The translations under genes were made by a program, and so were the position numbers. From Mya arenaria (taxonomy: Eukaryota; Mollusca; Bivalvia; Myida; Myidae): a stretch of DNA of 64,000 bases. The notes under the pieces are model-generated. The model was not told the DNA's origin and made no database searches. It saw only the letters and a list, made by a program, of their open reading frames with translations. The first letter of the stretch is position 1, and every line of letters starts with the position of its first letter. Shown piece by piece: positions 49,396 to 61,700 of the stretch. Location of the stretch: positions 6,716,117-6,780,116 of the forward strand of contig NC_069125.1 of NCBI RefSeq assembly GCF_026914265.1. Reading direction: 5' to 3'.

Positions 49396-49414
49396 CAAGT
49401 TATCGGAAAGGACA
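49396..49414 (-). repeat. Right terminal inverted repeat of the transposon
   Basis: CAAGTTATCGGAAAGGACA is the inverse of the left terminus. It is followed by AT and then TTAGGTAC, which continues the unit 1 sequence. Confidence 0.92.
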
Positions 49415-49416
49415 AT

Positions 49417-50396
49417 TTAGGTACTTTTTTACGGCAAAAATTTATATGAGTGTCAGTGCAAATGTGAAAGTTAGATTTCCCGTGATGTATCCTTGCATAA
49501 CTATTGAAAATATTTCATTAATTACTTATGATTACAAGATTTTCTTCGCCAAATCGCCCACGTCGAAAAACGAAGCAGTGCGCAATAGTGTGTCAGGGGA
49601 CTCCGACGATTGTGTTTTACGTGCATTATGATAATTTCAGTATGAGTCTCATCTAGTGTTACTCCACGGTTTTTCAAATATTGTAATCAATTGTTGTACA
49701 GTATGATATTCAATGTTGGGCAAATTGTCAACATTATTTGCCATCTCAATTACATAATCGTCTTTATAATCATAATAACCTTACTTTCTCCAAATACACA
49801 CTTTGACAAGCTGATCCTTATCAGAACCTATCAGTACATATATAAAGGTCTTAACGGCTGTTCAACTTACACACGAAGTGGGCTAGATACGAATATCAAA
49901 GTTATACATGTATGTGACGAATAAAAGTCTTGTGGGCCATGCCACCCCTCAAATTTACCAAGGTTTAATATTTCAATGTCGGAATAAAAATGCACAAACG
50001 CACAATTTCAGACTGAAAGTTTCTACTACAAGTAACCCAAGTTTACTTGGGTGAGGACCCACATAAAACATATATCATCTATATGTTTCCGTTCTTCGGG
50101 TCGGATTGCATTTTCAAAGTTGCATCAGGTTCCCAGCCCCCTTCAACACCAAATATTGGATCCGTCCCTGGATATTCTTTCCTGTTTGCATTTTAGTTGA
50201 GTTGTCTATTTCTTATAACAACGTTATCCGTCATTGCTTTCTTAGTTATTAGAGACGTTGGGAAAACAACTTGTACGGGTTCAAGTTGCATTTAAGTTTG
50301 TATTTCATTTACGAAATTTCTGTAAAACAATCGCTGAGATCGCATAAGCCAATGTCCTCACACACTTATCGTACACGCTATTCTAAACTTGTACAA
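49417..50396. other. Unit 2 intergenic segment after the transposon
   Basis: Colinear with 22307-23296 with few differences. No gene is recognised. Confidence 0.6.
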
Positions 50397-51376
50397 AGTA
50401 CACATAACTGAATGACGTTCAATGTACATATAACCGAATGACGTTTAATGTACACATAACCGAATGACGTTCAATGTACACATAACTGGATGACGTGCAA
50501 TGTACACATAACTGGATGACGTTCAATGTACACATAACTGGATGACGTTCAATGTACACATAACTGGATGACGTCAATGTACACATAACTGGATGACGTT
50601 CAATGTGAACATAACTGGATAAAGTTCAATGTACACATAACTGGATGACGTTCAATCTACACATAACTGGATGACGTTCAATGTACACATAATTGGATGA
50701 CGTTCAATGTGAACATAACTGAATGACGTTCAATGTACACATAACTGGATGACGTTCAATGGACACATAACTGGATGAAGTTAAATGTACACATACTGGA
50801 TGGCGTTCAATGTTCTCATAAGAGGATGACGTTCAATGTACACATACTGGATGACGTTCGATCTACACATAACTGGATGACGTTCAATGTTCTCATAACT
50901 GGATGACGTTCAATGTACACATAACTTGATGACGTTCAATGTGAACATAACTGAATGACGTTCAATCTACACATAACTGGATGACGTTCAATGGACACAT
51001 AACTGGATGAAGTTAAATGTACACATACTGGATGGCGTTCAATGTTCTCATAAGAGGATGACGTTCAATGTACACATACTGGATGACGTTCGATGTACAC
51101 ATAACTGGATGACGTTCAATGTTCTCATAACTGGATGACGTTCAATGTACACATATGGATGACGTATCAATATACACATAACTGGATGACGTTCAATGAA
51201 CACATTACTGGATGACGTTCAATGTACACATAACGGGATGACGTTCAATGTACACATAACTGGATGACGTTCAATGTACACATGACTTGATGTCGTTCAA
51301 TGTACACATAACTGGATGACGTTCAATGTACACATAACTGGATGACGTTCAATATACACATTACTGGATGGCGTTC
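50397..51376. repeat. 26-bp tandem array, unit 2
   Basis: Same 26-bp TGACGT-bearing monomer as in unit 1, about 37 copies. A run of several monomers (with GTTCTCATAAGAGGATG) appears twice, near 50790 and 51030, so this copy was extended internally. Confidence 0.95.
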
Positions 51377-52063
51377 ACAGGCGGATAGAGGCTAATGTAT
51401 CTTCCATGGCCTACAGTGTAAGAAAGGAAAATCTCAACCCGAATGTATTTTTTGCGGAAACGAGGTTTTCGAGTGTTCACAGAACAACCTGCGCGAGGGT
51501 TGTGATGAACTTATCCAACACGAGTGGCCGTGAAATATGTTGTTTTCTCTCAGCTCAGTTAAACAAAATATAGTTAAATAAAATGAATTGTTTCCGCCGG
51601 ATCCGTTTAATCTTTGTCCGTGGGCAAGATATTTCCAGCATGGCCAAATATTCGGACCCACTATATGGGAGGGAAAAAACATACTAAGAAAATATCTCTA
51701 TTGTGGATACAGTGGTGACTCCTTTAGTTTGAAAACAGCATAGGACATCACATCTATATCAAAGTGATTTTTTTTAAATGTATGACTTTTACACAGCTAA
51801 ATTGTGTGTATGACTGTCCACTTTGTTTGATTGTGGTATGTTCTTGTAATTAGAATATTCGGTAAATATTACAATTTAGCGTCTATTAAAATGATATCAG
51901 TTTTAAGTACGTAGCTCTCATTGAACTCTATTGATAATAAATTATTTTAGTGTCGTGATTTTAAAATCTAAAAGTTCCATGTACTTCACGTTATATATTT
52001 GTCATCGGAGTTATCTCGGGTCATCCATATTTGGTAGGATCAGTCATGCTTCCATTTTCGAGC

Positions 52064-52071
52064 CTATATAA
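52064..52071 (+). promoter_or_regulatory. TATA box of the 12-cysteine peptide gene, unit 2
   Basis: CTATATAA lies 58 bp before the ATG, the same spacing as in unit 1. Flanking leader bases differ at several positions. Confidence 0.75.
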
Positions 52072-52128
52072 GAAGCCGCACGAGATGGCTGTCCACCAAC
52101 GTGGAGATAATCATCTAACAGACTTAAC

Positions 52129-54590
52129 ATGAGGAACATCATTGCCTTGGCTGTCCTGGCTGGCCTTATAGGTAAGCAACATGTACAGTTTCTCACTTTG
52201 CTTTACATTTATTTATATAAATAAAAAAGTCAAAATCATTTTAAAATAGATTCAGTTCACTGAAAGAAGTTAATGGCACATGATTTGAAACATCAGCTTG
52301 ACACATTAGTTTTGAGGGGGTTTCGTCGTTGTGCCCCCTCCCCCCTACAGTTATGTATTCTTAGATCCACCACTGATACTCCTATTACACGTACGCACGG
52401 TACTTATCAGATACCACATTTCGCTCAAATTGTCTGATCTTATTTATAGCCATTTCACTAGCACCGGATTTTCAAACTCAATCATTTAAAAAAAAATAAA
52501 AAAAAATGTTATAATTCTAAACTAAAAATTATGATACCGAAAATGTGGAAAAATGTTCAATTTTTTTTTTAAATATGCACTTTGTACTGTATATAAGTAT
52601 AATATTTAAAAAAAATGATTGAGTTTGAAAATTCGGTGCCAGTGAGCCATTTAAAGGGTAATATATAATTATACGCATTCGGAGCTCCTCGGCCATTTTT
52701 ATCGAAAACAACCTCGGATGTATGCCGGTACATCAGTTGAAGTAGTTCGTAAATTTTGAATTATATCATTAATTAAATATAGTGTTTTAGAGTTGTATTT
52801 ATTTATCTAAGTTTAAATTGATTGCCAATGAAGTGTATTATTGTAAACATAATTAATATTCCCAAGAGTTAAGTCATAAAGTTTAACTGCTAAATAAACT
52901 ACGCGATCTACTTGCAGCGGACTTAAACGTTCCACTTTTTGAGTATGTAAACCGTCCAAATAATCCGAGCTTATTTTCGATAAAAATAGACGAGGAGCTC
53001 CGAATGATATCTACGGTGTCATTCAAATAGACATACGTGCTATCTTTTATCTCGTTTAATAGACTTCCGTTTCTCGTTTAACGACTTAGTAACTTGTTAA
53101 CTGCGATGATAAAAGGAAATTGCAAAAATACAATTAAATAATAAAATTATTCTAGTTTAAGTGGGAGAAGAACCCATGCCAAAATAGTATAGAAAAACAA
53201 AAGCAGAACCACTCGACCACAGGGACTTATTTATACTCTATAATTTGTTAAATTCCTAGTGTGTATCACGTGGTCATGTCTATCAACCGATCACGCGACA
53301 TCTTTTTGCTGTGTTGCGTTAGCAACGTCTTTTTTAAATCAACATTTTTTGCTGTCAGTATCTTAGTTTCAACACTCTTGATGATTTGAAACAATTTATT
53401 TCGTATTTAAAATAAATGCATTTCAGTAGCGGTTTCAGAGGAGGGCGCATTCGGCTCGCGCCTCCCCTAAAATTGTTTCAAGTTTACTTTTAATGTCAAA
53501 TTCGGAAATACGTTCATATTGCATAATTTCGGCCTAGAAATTGTAAAAATATCTTGAGCTTCTAACCCCAAACCTCCGTGCCACGACTTTTTACTATTAG
53601 AATGTCGGTACTGTTAGACGGGCGAATGTCAAAAGGTTGCTTCCCTTAATTACGCCCCCCTCTAACGTCAATTCTTGGTCCGCCCCCGCATTTCAAAAAA
53701 ATCATCAAGGTGATGAAAGATCGTCTGTTTGTGCGTCCGTCCGCCCGTTACTATCGTGTATAAGCTTTAACTTGCTAATTTGAATTCGATTGTGGGAATG
53801 TGTCTCAAATGTCAATGCTAAACGTAGAAATCGTTTTGCTATAACTGTGAAAATTGAACAATTCGGCGGCCTTTGTTATCTTATTTTGACAGTTTTTGCT
53901 TATTATTAAGCGCTTGTTGCCAGTGAATCGTGCCTTTTGAGTACGGCATCTTGTAACCACGAGACTTGTACTGGCACTGGATGGAACGTACACTGCGTGA
54001 ACCGAGTCTGCACGTGCTTGCAAGACACAGGTTTGTAAACAAATATTGTTTATTGATTAAATGAAATTAAATGTCTTTAGAAAATTAGTGCTACTTTTAA
54101 ATAGTCAGGACCATATTTGGATACGGGTAGATATGGCAACATTATTCTCTATAGAAAAGGTGCAGATCGCTAATGTTTACTGTACAGCATGTTCGTGCTC
54201 GTTGTTAGTGGTCTTCATTGATGAAACACTTGCCCTTGGACAACTTGTCACCATTGATTCCTAGATAGTTTGTCTTTTCAATGTCTTCGTGATGTCGCAT
54301 TGTTGATGATACAATCGAAACCACAAGTACAAGCCGATGTGGCTGTCGAAATGAACAAGAATCAAGCCCAGACTGACTCAAAAATAAAACACACCTGCTG
54401 TTTCTTTTACGCAATCGATAGGTTGAACTAAAATGTCTTGGGAAAACTGGTTGGAGTATAAAAACAGCCACCACTCTTACCTTTTTCAGGTAACAGATGT
54501 ACAGCTGCGGGGGACTGCAACTGTGACAACGGAAGAACTCCACATTGCATTGACGGACACTGCAGATGCGGATTCGGCGGAGGCCGTTAA
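52129..54590 (+). CDS. Secreted 12-cysteine peptide, likely I84-type serine protease inhibitor, copy 2
   Basis: Exons are 52129-52171, 53911-54030 and 54490-54590, with the same structure and phases as copy 1. All 12 cysteines and the signal peptide are kept. Compared with copy 1 there are three replacements: Gly to Ser in the loop after Cys1, Thr to Asn before VHC in loop 3, and Ala to Thr right after Cys7. One silent change lies at the exon 1/2 junction. It appears to be a second working gene under the same type of promoter. The family name carries the same uncertainty as for copy 1. Confidence 0.8.
52675..53015. mobile_element. hAT-like MITE, unit 2
   Basis: Counterpart of 25504-25835 with CATTCGGAGCTCCTCG and the inverted CGAGGAGCTCCGAATG ends. 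The left flank is altered (ATATATAATTATAC), so the 8-bp duplication is visible only in unit 1. Confidence 0.7.
53441..53690. repeat. Dispersed GC-edged repeat, copy 3
   Basis: Unit 2 counterpart of 26262-26520, with the same landmarks. Confidence 0.6.
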
Positions 54591-54620
54591 ACCAATCACT
54601 ATTTGATGTAAACATAAGGA

Positions 54621-54626
54621 AATAAA
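54621..54626 (+). terminator. Polyadenylation signal of peptide gene, unit 2
   Basis: AATAAA lies 31 bp after the stop, in the same context as unit 1. Confidence 0.7.
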
Positions 54627-55713
54627 ATGAATTCCGTTTATCCTGTTTTATTGACCAATTGCCAGATGCGGATGACACAGTCAGTGAACCAACAATTGTA
54701 AAACGGGTGTTTGCCTCTGTTTTTATTGTTGTGAAAGACCATCCCTGTGGGGAACCACATCGCAAACGTAAGGCCATTTATTTTATTAATTGGTTAACGG
54801 ATTTTTTTGAGAAAAAAAATGTCGGAGGGGTGGTGGGAAAAAAAGAGGAATCCAGACAAGTTATTCATTTTTCACAATACATGTATTTTTCATAGTGTTG
54901 GTGGCGAAACCCAAAACCCAAAGATCAAAATATCAACAAACAGAAAAGACATGGACACATATGAAGACATTTGAAAATGAATAAATGCTTAGGTATGTTT
55001 TATTTTCTATGCAACACAATGTCTGCAATGCCTCAATATTAAAATAAATGTTGATATGTATTCAAATGCTCACTTTGTCATACACATATAGTTGGCTTTA
55101 CAGTCCAATTTTCTCTCCTACCAATTTTAGATGTAAATTAATGTAATCATGATATAAGCATTTTATTCATTTCTCATAATAAAATAATGCCACATAAAGT
55201 CAATATTATTACAAACTTTCAGTTTTAGTGTCACTTTTGTTTATTTAAAGCGCATTTCTGACTGCAAGAGTTTTACTTTGCAACACTATCCCCACATATC
55301 GGCCTAGCAATGAAATATGCCTGTGTCTGACCAGCAATTGGCTCCGTATTGCTCGGCACTACTTCTTTTTCTCAACAGAAAAAGTACACTGTAGCAAATT
55401 TCACTGACACACCTGCATTATATAAAAAAACGTTATGTTTAAACTTTACATTGTTCCAAGACTCAATATTTTTTAAATGGAATAAGAAAATGTAAATAAT
55501 AAAAATGAATTTATATTCAGCCATGCATTATTGAAATTAAGATATTTTTCTGCAGCTTTAGCAAAATTTAAGTTATCCAAGATTTTGATTACTTGAATAG
55601 TAGGTGGTCTCCATATATGTAACAATTAATGACCTCTCGGAAAAACAGAGTGTTGTGGCATGGGCTTGGGTCTGGGAATAGGTGAGCTCCACATGATAAG
55701 GTTATAAGTATCT
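54627..55713. other. Intergenic DNA, unit 2
   Basis: Colinear with 27451-28539. No gene is recognised. Confidence 0.5.
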
Positions 55714-56108
55714 ATCATGTGTTTCCGGTACGGATAGAAAAATCCGACCCGAGGGCACGTGCGTAAGCCGGTAACGAGGCTTGCCGAGTTACCGGCCACG
55801 CAGCGTGCCCGAGGGTCGTATTTTTCGATCTGGACCGGAAAAACATGATTGATATTTTTACTTGCATATCTAAATTTAACAATTTGTGGAAATAATGACA
55901 TTGAAAACGAACTTTTGTACAATTACACCAAAAATCGCGTGCGACGTTGTTTACTGACGTCATAGAGCGCAGACATTTTGAATAACTAAAAATAGCGTTT
56001 TTTAACGATTATTTATTTTCAATTTTAATTAAAAGTCTTGCAAACATATATATTTGATTGCGCTATATTGAAATGGCATAATATATTTTTAAGTTAAAGT
56101 GGGGTAAA
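55714..56108. repeat. Hairpin-headed dispersed repeat, copy 1 of unit 2
   Basis: The palindromic head 55714-55849 and its tail are nearly identical to 28540-28935. Confidence 0.75.
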
Positions 56109-56194
56109 CACACAATAAAAACGTGAGCTTCAGAACAAGCACATTCCTCGACTTCACTTAAATTGAAACAATTCACGACAGTGACTGTAGCCTG

Positions 56195-56267
56195 CAGACT
56201 ATAGGTTTGAACCCGGGACCTTTGACTTGGTATACTAGCATTTTACCGACTGTGTTAACCGGGCCAG
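56195..56267 (-). repeat. tRNA-derived repeat, unit 2
   Basis: Same A-box and B-box arrangement as 29021-29093, with no visible change in the two boxes. Confidence 0.6.
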
Positions 56268-56482
56268 CTTAGAACTGCTAGAGTTAATATACATATGTAT
56301 ATATACATACACTCATTAACGAAGTTCTGAACGATCGGCCCATTCATTGGGTACAAAACAGTTTCAAGACACTCAACACTCGAGACTGGATTTTAAGGGG
56401 CGCAATATATGTTGATGCAAAAAAGACTTGAATGATCGAAACTAAAAAGCATATGATTTGTGTACAGTTAAAGAAATAAGCC

Positions 56483-56695
56483 TTAAAGCTGCACTCTCAT
56501 AGATTTACCGTTAGTAACGGTTTAAGCCATAAAACATTAATTTTCGAACGGAAATATGCAAATCTGCGCTCTGATCTTTTGTCAGCAATCTTTTATTATT
56601 GGTTTGCAGATATTTACGCAATTTATTTTTCTTTCCAAGACAAAAAATAAAAAAAAAGTTTTAAAAACGGAAAATCTGTGATAGTGCAGCTTTAA
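56483..56695. mobile_element. TTAA-type MITE (AGCTGCACTC family), unit 2, complete
   Basis: TTAA-flanked, with 24-bp inverted ends AGCTGCACTCTCATAGATTT and AAATCTGTGATAGTGCAGCT. The interior runs in the opposite direction to the copy at the same locus in unit 1. Confidence 0.8.
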
Positions 56696-56980
56696 CGTGT
56701 TAGGCAATCATGCTTGGTGTCCGTCAAAAATTCTCCAAGCCCTAGTTCATATTACGCCTTTAATTACTTTGGCGGTGACGTCACAAGGTAGTTCACCATT
56801 CAATGAGAACTTTTGAGTTTTACCAATGATTGAAAATCGACCGATTGTTTAGAATATTGTTAAATGAACGACACTATTAATATCATCATTGTTAACTTTC
56901 AAATCTGTTTTGCTCTTGAATTTTCATAGACACATTATTGATCTGCAATATTCTAACAAAATTCGAGATAATAAGTATCC

Positions 56981-57400
56981 ATCATGTGTTTCCGGTACGG
57001 ATTGCAAACAAATCCTACTCGAGGGCAAGAGCCTCAGCCGTTAGCGAGGCTTACCAAGTTACCGGCGACGCAGCGTGCCCGAGGGTCGGATTTTTTTATC
57101 CGGACCGGAAAAACATGATCGGATATTTTTTCATATATAAAAATTCAAATTTGTGGAAAAATTGACGTAGAAAACGCACTTCTGTTCATTTCACCAAAAA
57201 GCGCGTGCGATGTTGTTTACTGACGTCATAAAGCGCAGTAATTTTAAATCACTATTGACGTCAAATAGTTCCTCTTAAAATCGCGTTTTTAAGATTATTT
57301 ATTTTCAATTTCAATTAAACTCTTGCATACTTATATTTTTGATTGCGATTTATTGAAATGGCTTAATATACTTTTCATAAACCGTACAATAACAGAAGTA
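56981..57400. repeat. Hairpin-headed dispersed repeat, copy 2 of unit 2
   Basis: Counterpart of 29761-30180; the head spans 56981-57119 with mirrored ATCATG...CATGAT ends. Confidence 0.75.
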
Positions 57401-58264
57401 AAAAGTGGCGCGTTGTTGCGCGTGACTCATCTTACATGGGGGGTGTGCAATACAGTGTCAACTTATGTTAAGTTCAAGCAAAAAAGAGGCTTTCTCTCTT
57501 TTCATTCAACTTCATATTTTCTTTTTAATATTCAGTTATCTCAAAAAGTTTTGTTCAAATGGCAATTTGGGCAGTTCAAAATTGGAAAAATAAGTGAACT
57601 TAAAGTGGAGTAAGTAGTAGCTGGTCGATTACTTTACTATTTGAGAGGGTTCAACCGAATCTTATTGAGAACCCTGGATATTTCATTCAGAACATAAGCA
57701 CTCGTTTCCTGTACTGACAGCTGGATCTTGATCAATAACTTTGGTTCTTGAGCATATTTAAGTATCATTTTTGAAACATGCTTCGATTCGATTTCATTTT
57801 CAAGCTAAATGCAACACAACTTGGAATTTGACAAGAGTCCATTCAATACTTAAAAATTGAATCAGTGTGGTATTTTCAAATAAAGCAGCAATAGCCCTTT
57901 CGGCCAAACGAAAAGCCGCAAACCTTTTAACAATCATTTTTTCTAAAACATTGAATCAACTTAAGCTTACTGAAATGCATCAGTTTGTCGTGTGTTCATT
58001 GCCAGTCAAAACATTATTATAACTATATGCCGAACTTATTGCTTCTCGAACAAATGGTGAAACAAAAGAAATGGACCAAACTCACTAAAACTGAAAAATT
58101 CTGAAAGTATCTGGTTTCAGATGCTAAATTTTGCACAAACGTAAGAGAACGGTGTTTTGCCATTGTCTATATGTTGCTCAATAATTAGACATTTGCTGTC
58201 ATACGTTTGAATAATTTACACACAAACAAGTGTGACAGGGTTGACTAACATCTTCATTCTCTAG
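57401..58264. other. Intergenic DNA, unit 2
   Basis: Colinear with 30181-31061. No gene is recognised. Confidence 0.45.
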
Positions 58265-58756
58265 AAATATGGGATGAAGTGCTGCATCGACTCCCGGTTT
58301 CAGATTGATGGACCAGTTCAGGCTGCTGACACATCGGAATCTGCAAATATCATGAAAGCAATGTTTTTAACGAATTTAACTATTATACCATTTACTACTA
58401 TGAAGGTACGCAAGATGCCTTAATACAATCATTTGAGGCATACACAACCCCATATGAAGTCATAAATTTGATAAATAGTGCAGATTTCATGCATTTAAAG
58501 ATCAAGTTGATGAAATAAATTATGCTTGTATATTTTGCAATGAGTATTTAACAACTCTAATGTAAAACCCCACTAATTGACTAAAAAGAAGCATTTTGGA
58601 CAAGTCGAAACAACACATGCTTAGAATCTCTTCTTACTTTTAGTCCATAGTCCATTCTCCGGAGGCGGTATGGAATTCTTAACGGGACCATTCTTTGAGC
58701 AGCACAAAGTTTTGTCCTTCAAAGATTTTCCACAGCTTCAGCAACCGGGCGGCTAA
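58265..58756 (+). other. Two exon-like open blocks conserved between units (unit 2)
   Basis: Block X is 58265-58405 and block Y is 58644-58756. Both keep the open frame and the AG/GT borders of unit 1 despite several substitutions, which are mostly non-silent in the plus-strand reading (Lys to Met, Ala to Asp and Val to Ala in X; Ile to Ser, Phe to Val and Ser to Pro in Y). The frame is kept but not obviously constrained. Confidence 0.3.
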
Positions 58757-59915
58757 AGAAAAAATAAACAATTCATTTGTGTTTTAACAGAATGCTTAAA
58801 TGTATGTAGGTGTATTTAAGGAAAAGGCAATACTCTAAATGTAACCGGCATACTTTTTATCCGAATTACTATGCAATAATTTACATAGTTCAATTCAAAC
58901 CACTGAATGAATGATTGAATGTGAATGAATGATTGAATGTGAATGAATGATTGAGTGAGGTGAGTAGTAGTATTTCTTTAAAATAAGACTTTTGTTTGAT
59001 TTTTGCCATTGTTGAAATAGATGATTTCTTGTCCAAAAGTTGAAATCAAATGTTCACTAAATAAATCTTCAACCTGCATCATAAATAAAGTAAGTTTTGT
59101 TTAACTGTTCATAGAATTAGATCTGATTGTAACGCTCAAGTAAAAGAGCAAACAAAATAGTTTCACAACACAGACTAATGACCAACGCTAAGAGATCGTT
59201 TTTTCATAAGAAAATGATATACTTTGAAAGCCGCGACCAGAAATTATTGACAAACGGCATGAAACAAAGTCATTTAGGAATGAAACAAACAGGATAAATA
59301 AACTTAAAGAACCAAGCTAACTCACACAATGCTGACGTTTGGAAACATTTCTATAATGTTATTGTGCAATAGTAAAAAAATACCGCATGATGTCGTAGAC
59401 CAATTTAATTTTGGCTGGCTGTTCTGTCATCCTTCCGATCCTTGTAAAAACAATAACAAAGTTATTATTATGATATATGTAGGAATTGTATAAATAAATA
59501 GATGCACAATATTGATGGAATTACTCAAAACTAATTTTCATAAGTTAATAAACTAGAGTGTTCGAGTGGGGTAAAGGGGTGGATGGCTTTGGTTCATACA
59601 TGTACTATATTTTGTATGAGGGGTACACTCAGTGAGTTAGACCCACTTTCCACGCTCACTCCGAGGGAATAAGTCGTCCGATTTTATAACCCTGCTGCGG
59701 AACTCCGCGTCTGAGGAGATAGCAAGAAATATTTTATTTCCTATTAATACGTTTTTATCCCTGTGTTCATTTTAAGTCGCATACAGTTCTAACCAGCAAT
59801 TTATTTGTACATGCGTGTTTAAAAGCGAATTAAATATTGTCTGGTCTTGTTCGTTTAAACATTATATATTTTACAACAATTGTGAAGAAAGTAAACTTCT
59901 ACGAATTGACTCTTG
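58757..59915. other. Intergenic DNA, unit 2
   Basis: Colinear with 31543-32689, including the small GAATGAATGATTGAATGT tandem near 58910-58962. No gene is recognised. Confidence 0.5.
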
Positions 59916-60020
59916 TTGGTACGATGTTGCGAGAGAGTGTGGTCTCAAGTTGTGGGAGAAACCAGTGTGCCCGGAGAAAACCCACTTGTCCGAGGGTGCT
60001 AACCACTGCACCAGCCGGCC
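59916..60020 (-). repeat. SINE-like tRNA-derived repeat, unit 2
   Basis: Counterpart of 32690-32794 with the same GGCCGGCTGGTGCAGTGGTT start on the minus strand. Confidence 0.55.
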
Positions 60021-60305
60021 AACATTGACTAGTTAATACATGCATTGAATCATTGATATATTGCCCCTGTTTGTATTTCGTGTAAAACAGCTGACATTTT
60101 ACACCATTGTGAACCATGACCCTTTATGTCATGCATGTGTAGTGCTGAGAATCAGTTCCACTTTGACTATCAATAATCGGTTCCACTCAAGTAACATATT
60201 ATCGAAAGTACAATCGGTTGTAACATGTAATCTTTAACTATGCTTATGGTACCTCATAATCTGTATGTTTGTTATTGAGTGTGGTTGTTGTAACTTTCGG
60301 CCATA

Positions 60306-61190
60306 TTGTTTATGGAAACAACTGAACACGTCCGAATGTATAAATGAACTTAAAGGAGAAAATTGGCGGAAATTTCAGGAACTTATATTACAAGAGGAAA
60401 GAAAAACAACAACTCGCATGTCGAGTCGATGATCGATAATGACAAAATACAATCGATTGTCGCCAATTTGATTTTTTAGGTCTAAACAATCAATTTTCGA
60501 TTATAATCGTCCAACGGAACATTAATATGCGTGTGATCAATACAATGTAGCGTAAAATTATATGATATTGATTATTGGTGGTTTAAAATAGCTAGCGACC
60601 TTTTGGGGAATTTTCCACAGAAAACAAGGCAAGCAGGCCTCAACCATGTGCTGTGAACTTTGAATGCATTCTTGACTTCAGTCACTTTAAAAGTAGCATA
60701 GCCTGTTTTGGTGTAATGTATTTATCAATGTTTAAACAATATCAAAATAAAATGCCATAATTCAGTTACGAATGATGATATAATCAAGCAATGTCAACAT
60801 AAGCAACTCTCGTTCTGAAATGCATTGGCAAATAAGACTACATTTATTGTGGTAAGGTAACTTCAGGCATAAGCTTTAAAGTATATCGAATGTTTTTCTC
60901 AAAGTGGATCTGAAAACTGAAAACAGCTGTTTAGTGTAGCCATCAAAATCTGGGTTTTTTTTCTAAAAATTATCATTTTAAGCGAATAATTTTATCTATT
61001 GTCCGCGGAGTTTCGCAGAGTTAACCCCTCCAAAGAACGCACATTTGCATTTCTTCCGTCCCTCTCTGAGGGCCTTAAATCCAAACTCCGTAAAACGCAG
61101 AATCTATAAATTCACTGTGTTGGCCCCACTAGTGAAAATCGGCGGTGGGAATGGAAAGTGAGACTTATGCCTCCATCAAACTAGGCCACG
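60306..61190. other. Unique intergenic DNA after unit 2
   Basis: AT-rich; I see no gene or clear repeat. Confidence 0.5.
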
Positions 61191-61194
61191 TTCC

Positions 61195-61700
61195 CACTAC
61201 ATTCTCAAAAATCTGGCTGGACGCTGTCAGAACTTAGTCAACGTGGAAGGAACGCAGTAGACATCAATACGGACGTGGTATGGTCTTTATGGACATGAAG
61301 GGCGTGAGCGGACTTTGAACATTAAAAAAAACTTAGTGAGGATGTGGTCGAATCAGGACGTAGTAAGAATTTAATAATAACGTATTATTTACGGCATGGA
61401 CGTAGTGACGGCGTAACTAAAACCTAGTAGGAACTTGTTTGATGTAGTGCAAGCGTGGTACTGGACTTGAATGGCCTTCTCATCGCGTTGTCTCTAGGTT
61501 GTCATTGCGTTCTTGCTTTGTCAATGGAGTTGTCACCACAACCTGTCCACGCTTTTACTACTACTATGGTACGTTCGTGCAACGTTGTAGAATATCTCAA
61601 TCGGCTGTTAATGCGTTCTTTCGGTACTGAACACGACTAAGACACGTTTGTATCAGGTTCTTACCACGTCCTGTCAGGTTCTGAACAGTGATCACGTGTT
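61195..61700. repeat. Degenerate inverted repeat built of short AACGYRGTA-type subrepeats
   Basis: The left half is rich in plus-strand motifs such as GGACGTGGTA, GACGTAGTGA and CCTAGTAGGAAC. The right half is rich in their complements (TACCACGTCCTG, GTTCTTGC, AGGTTCT). The arrangement looks like a decayed fold-back element. Short open frames within it are not genes. Confidence 0.4.

Larger units (their letters stand above)
42935..49414. mobile_element. Complete ISL2EU (IS4EU)-type DNA transposon
   Basis: It begins TGTCCTTTCCGATAACT and ends with the inverse AGTTATCGGAAAGGACA, and is flanked by AT at 42933-42934 and 49415-49416. Unit 1 has the uninterrupted sequence CACTATTTAGG at 22301-22310, which confirms both borders and a 2-bp AT duplication. 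It carries two convergent genes, a THAP/DDE transposase (plus) and a SAP-SWIM-YqaJ protein (minus). ISL2EU elements are known for AT target duplications and a transposase paired with a YqaJ-type protein, which is the basis for the name. Both genes look intact, so this may be an autonomous copy. Confidence 0.9.
34560..60305. repeat. Segmental duplication unit 2
   Basis: Colinear partner of 11555-33079. It is longer because of the 6,480-bp transposon at 42935-49414, while its 37-bp array is about 2 kb shorter. It starts inside a four-copy remnant of the 44-bp array (34560-34745). Confidence 0.95.
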
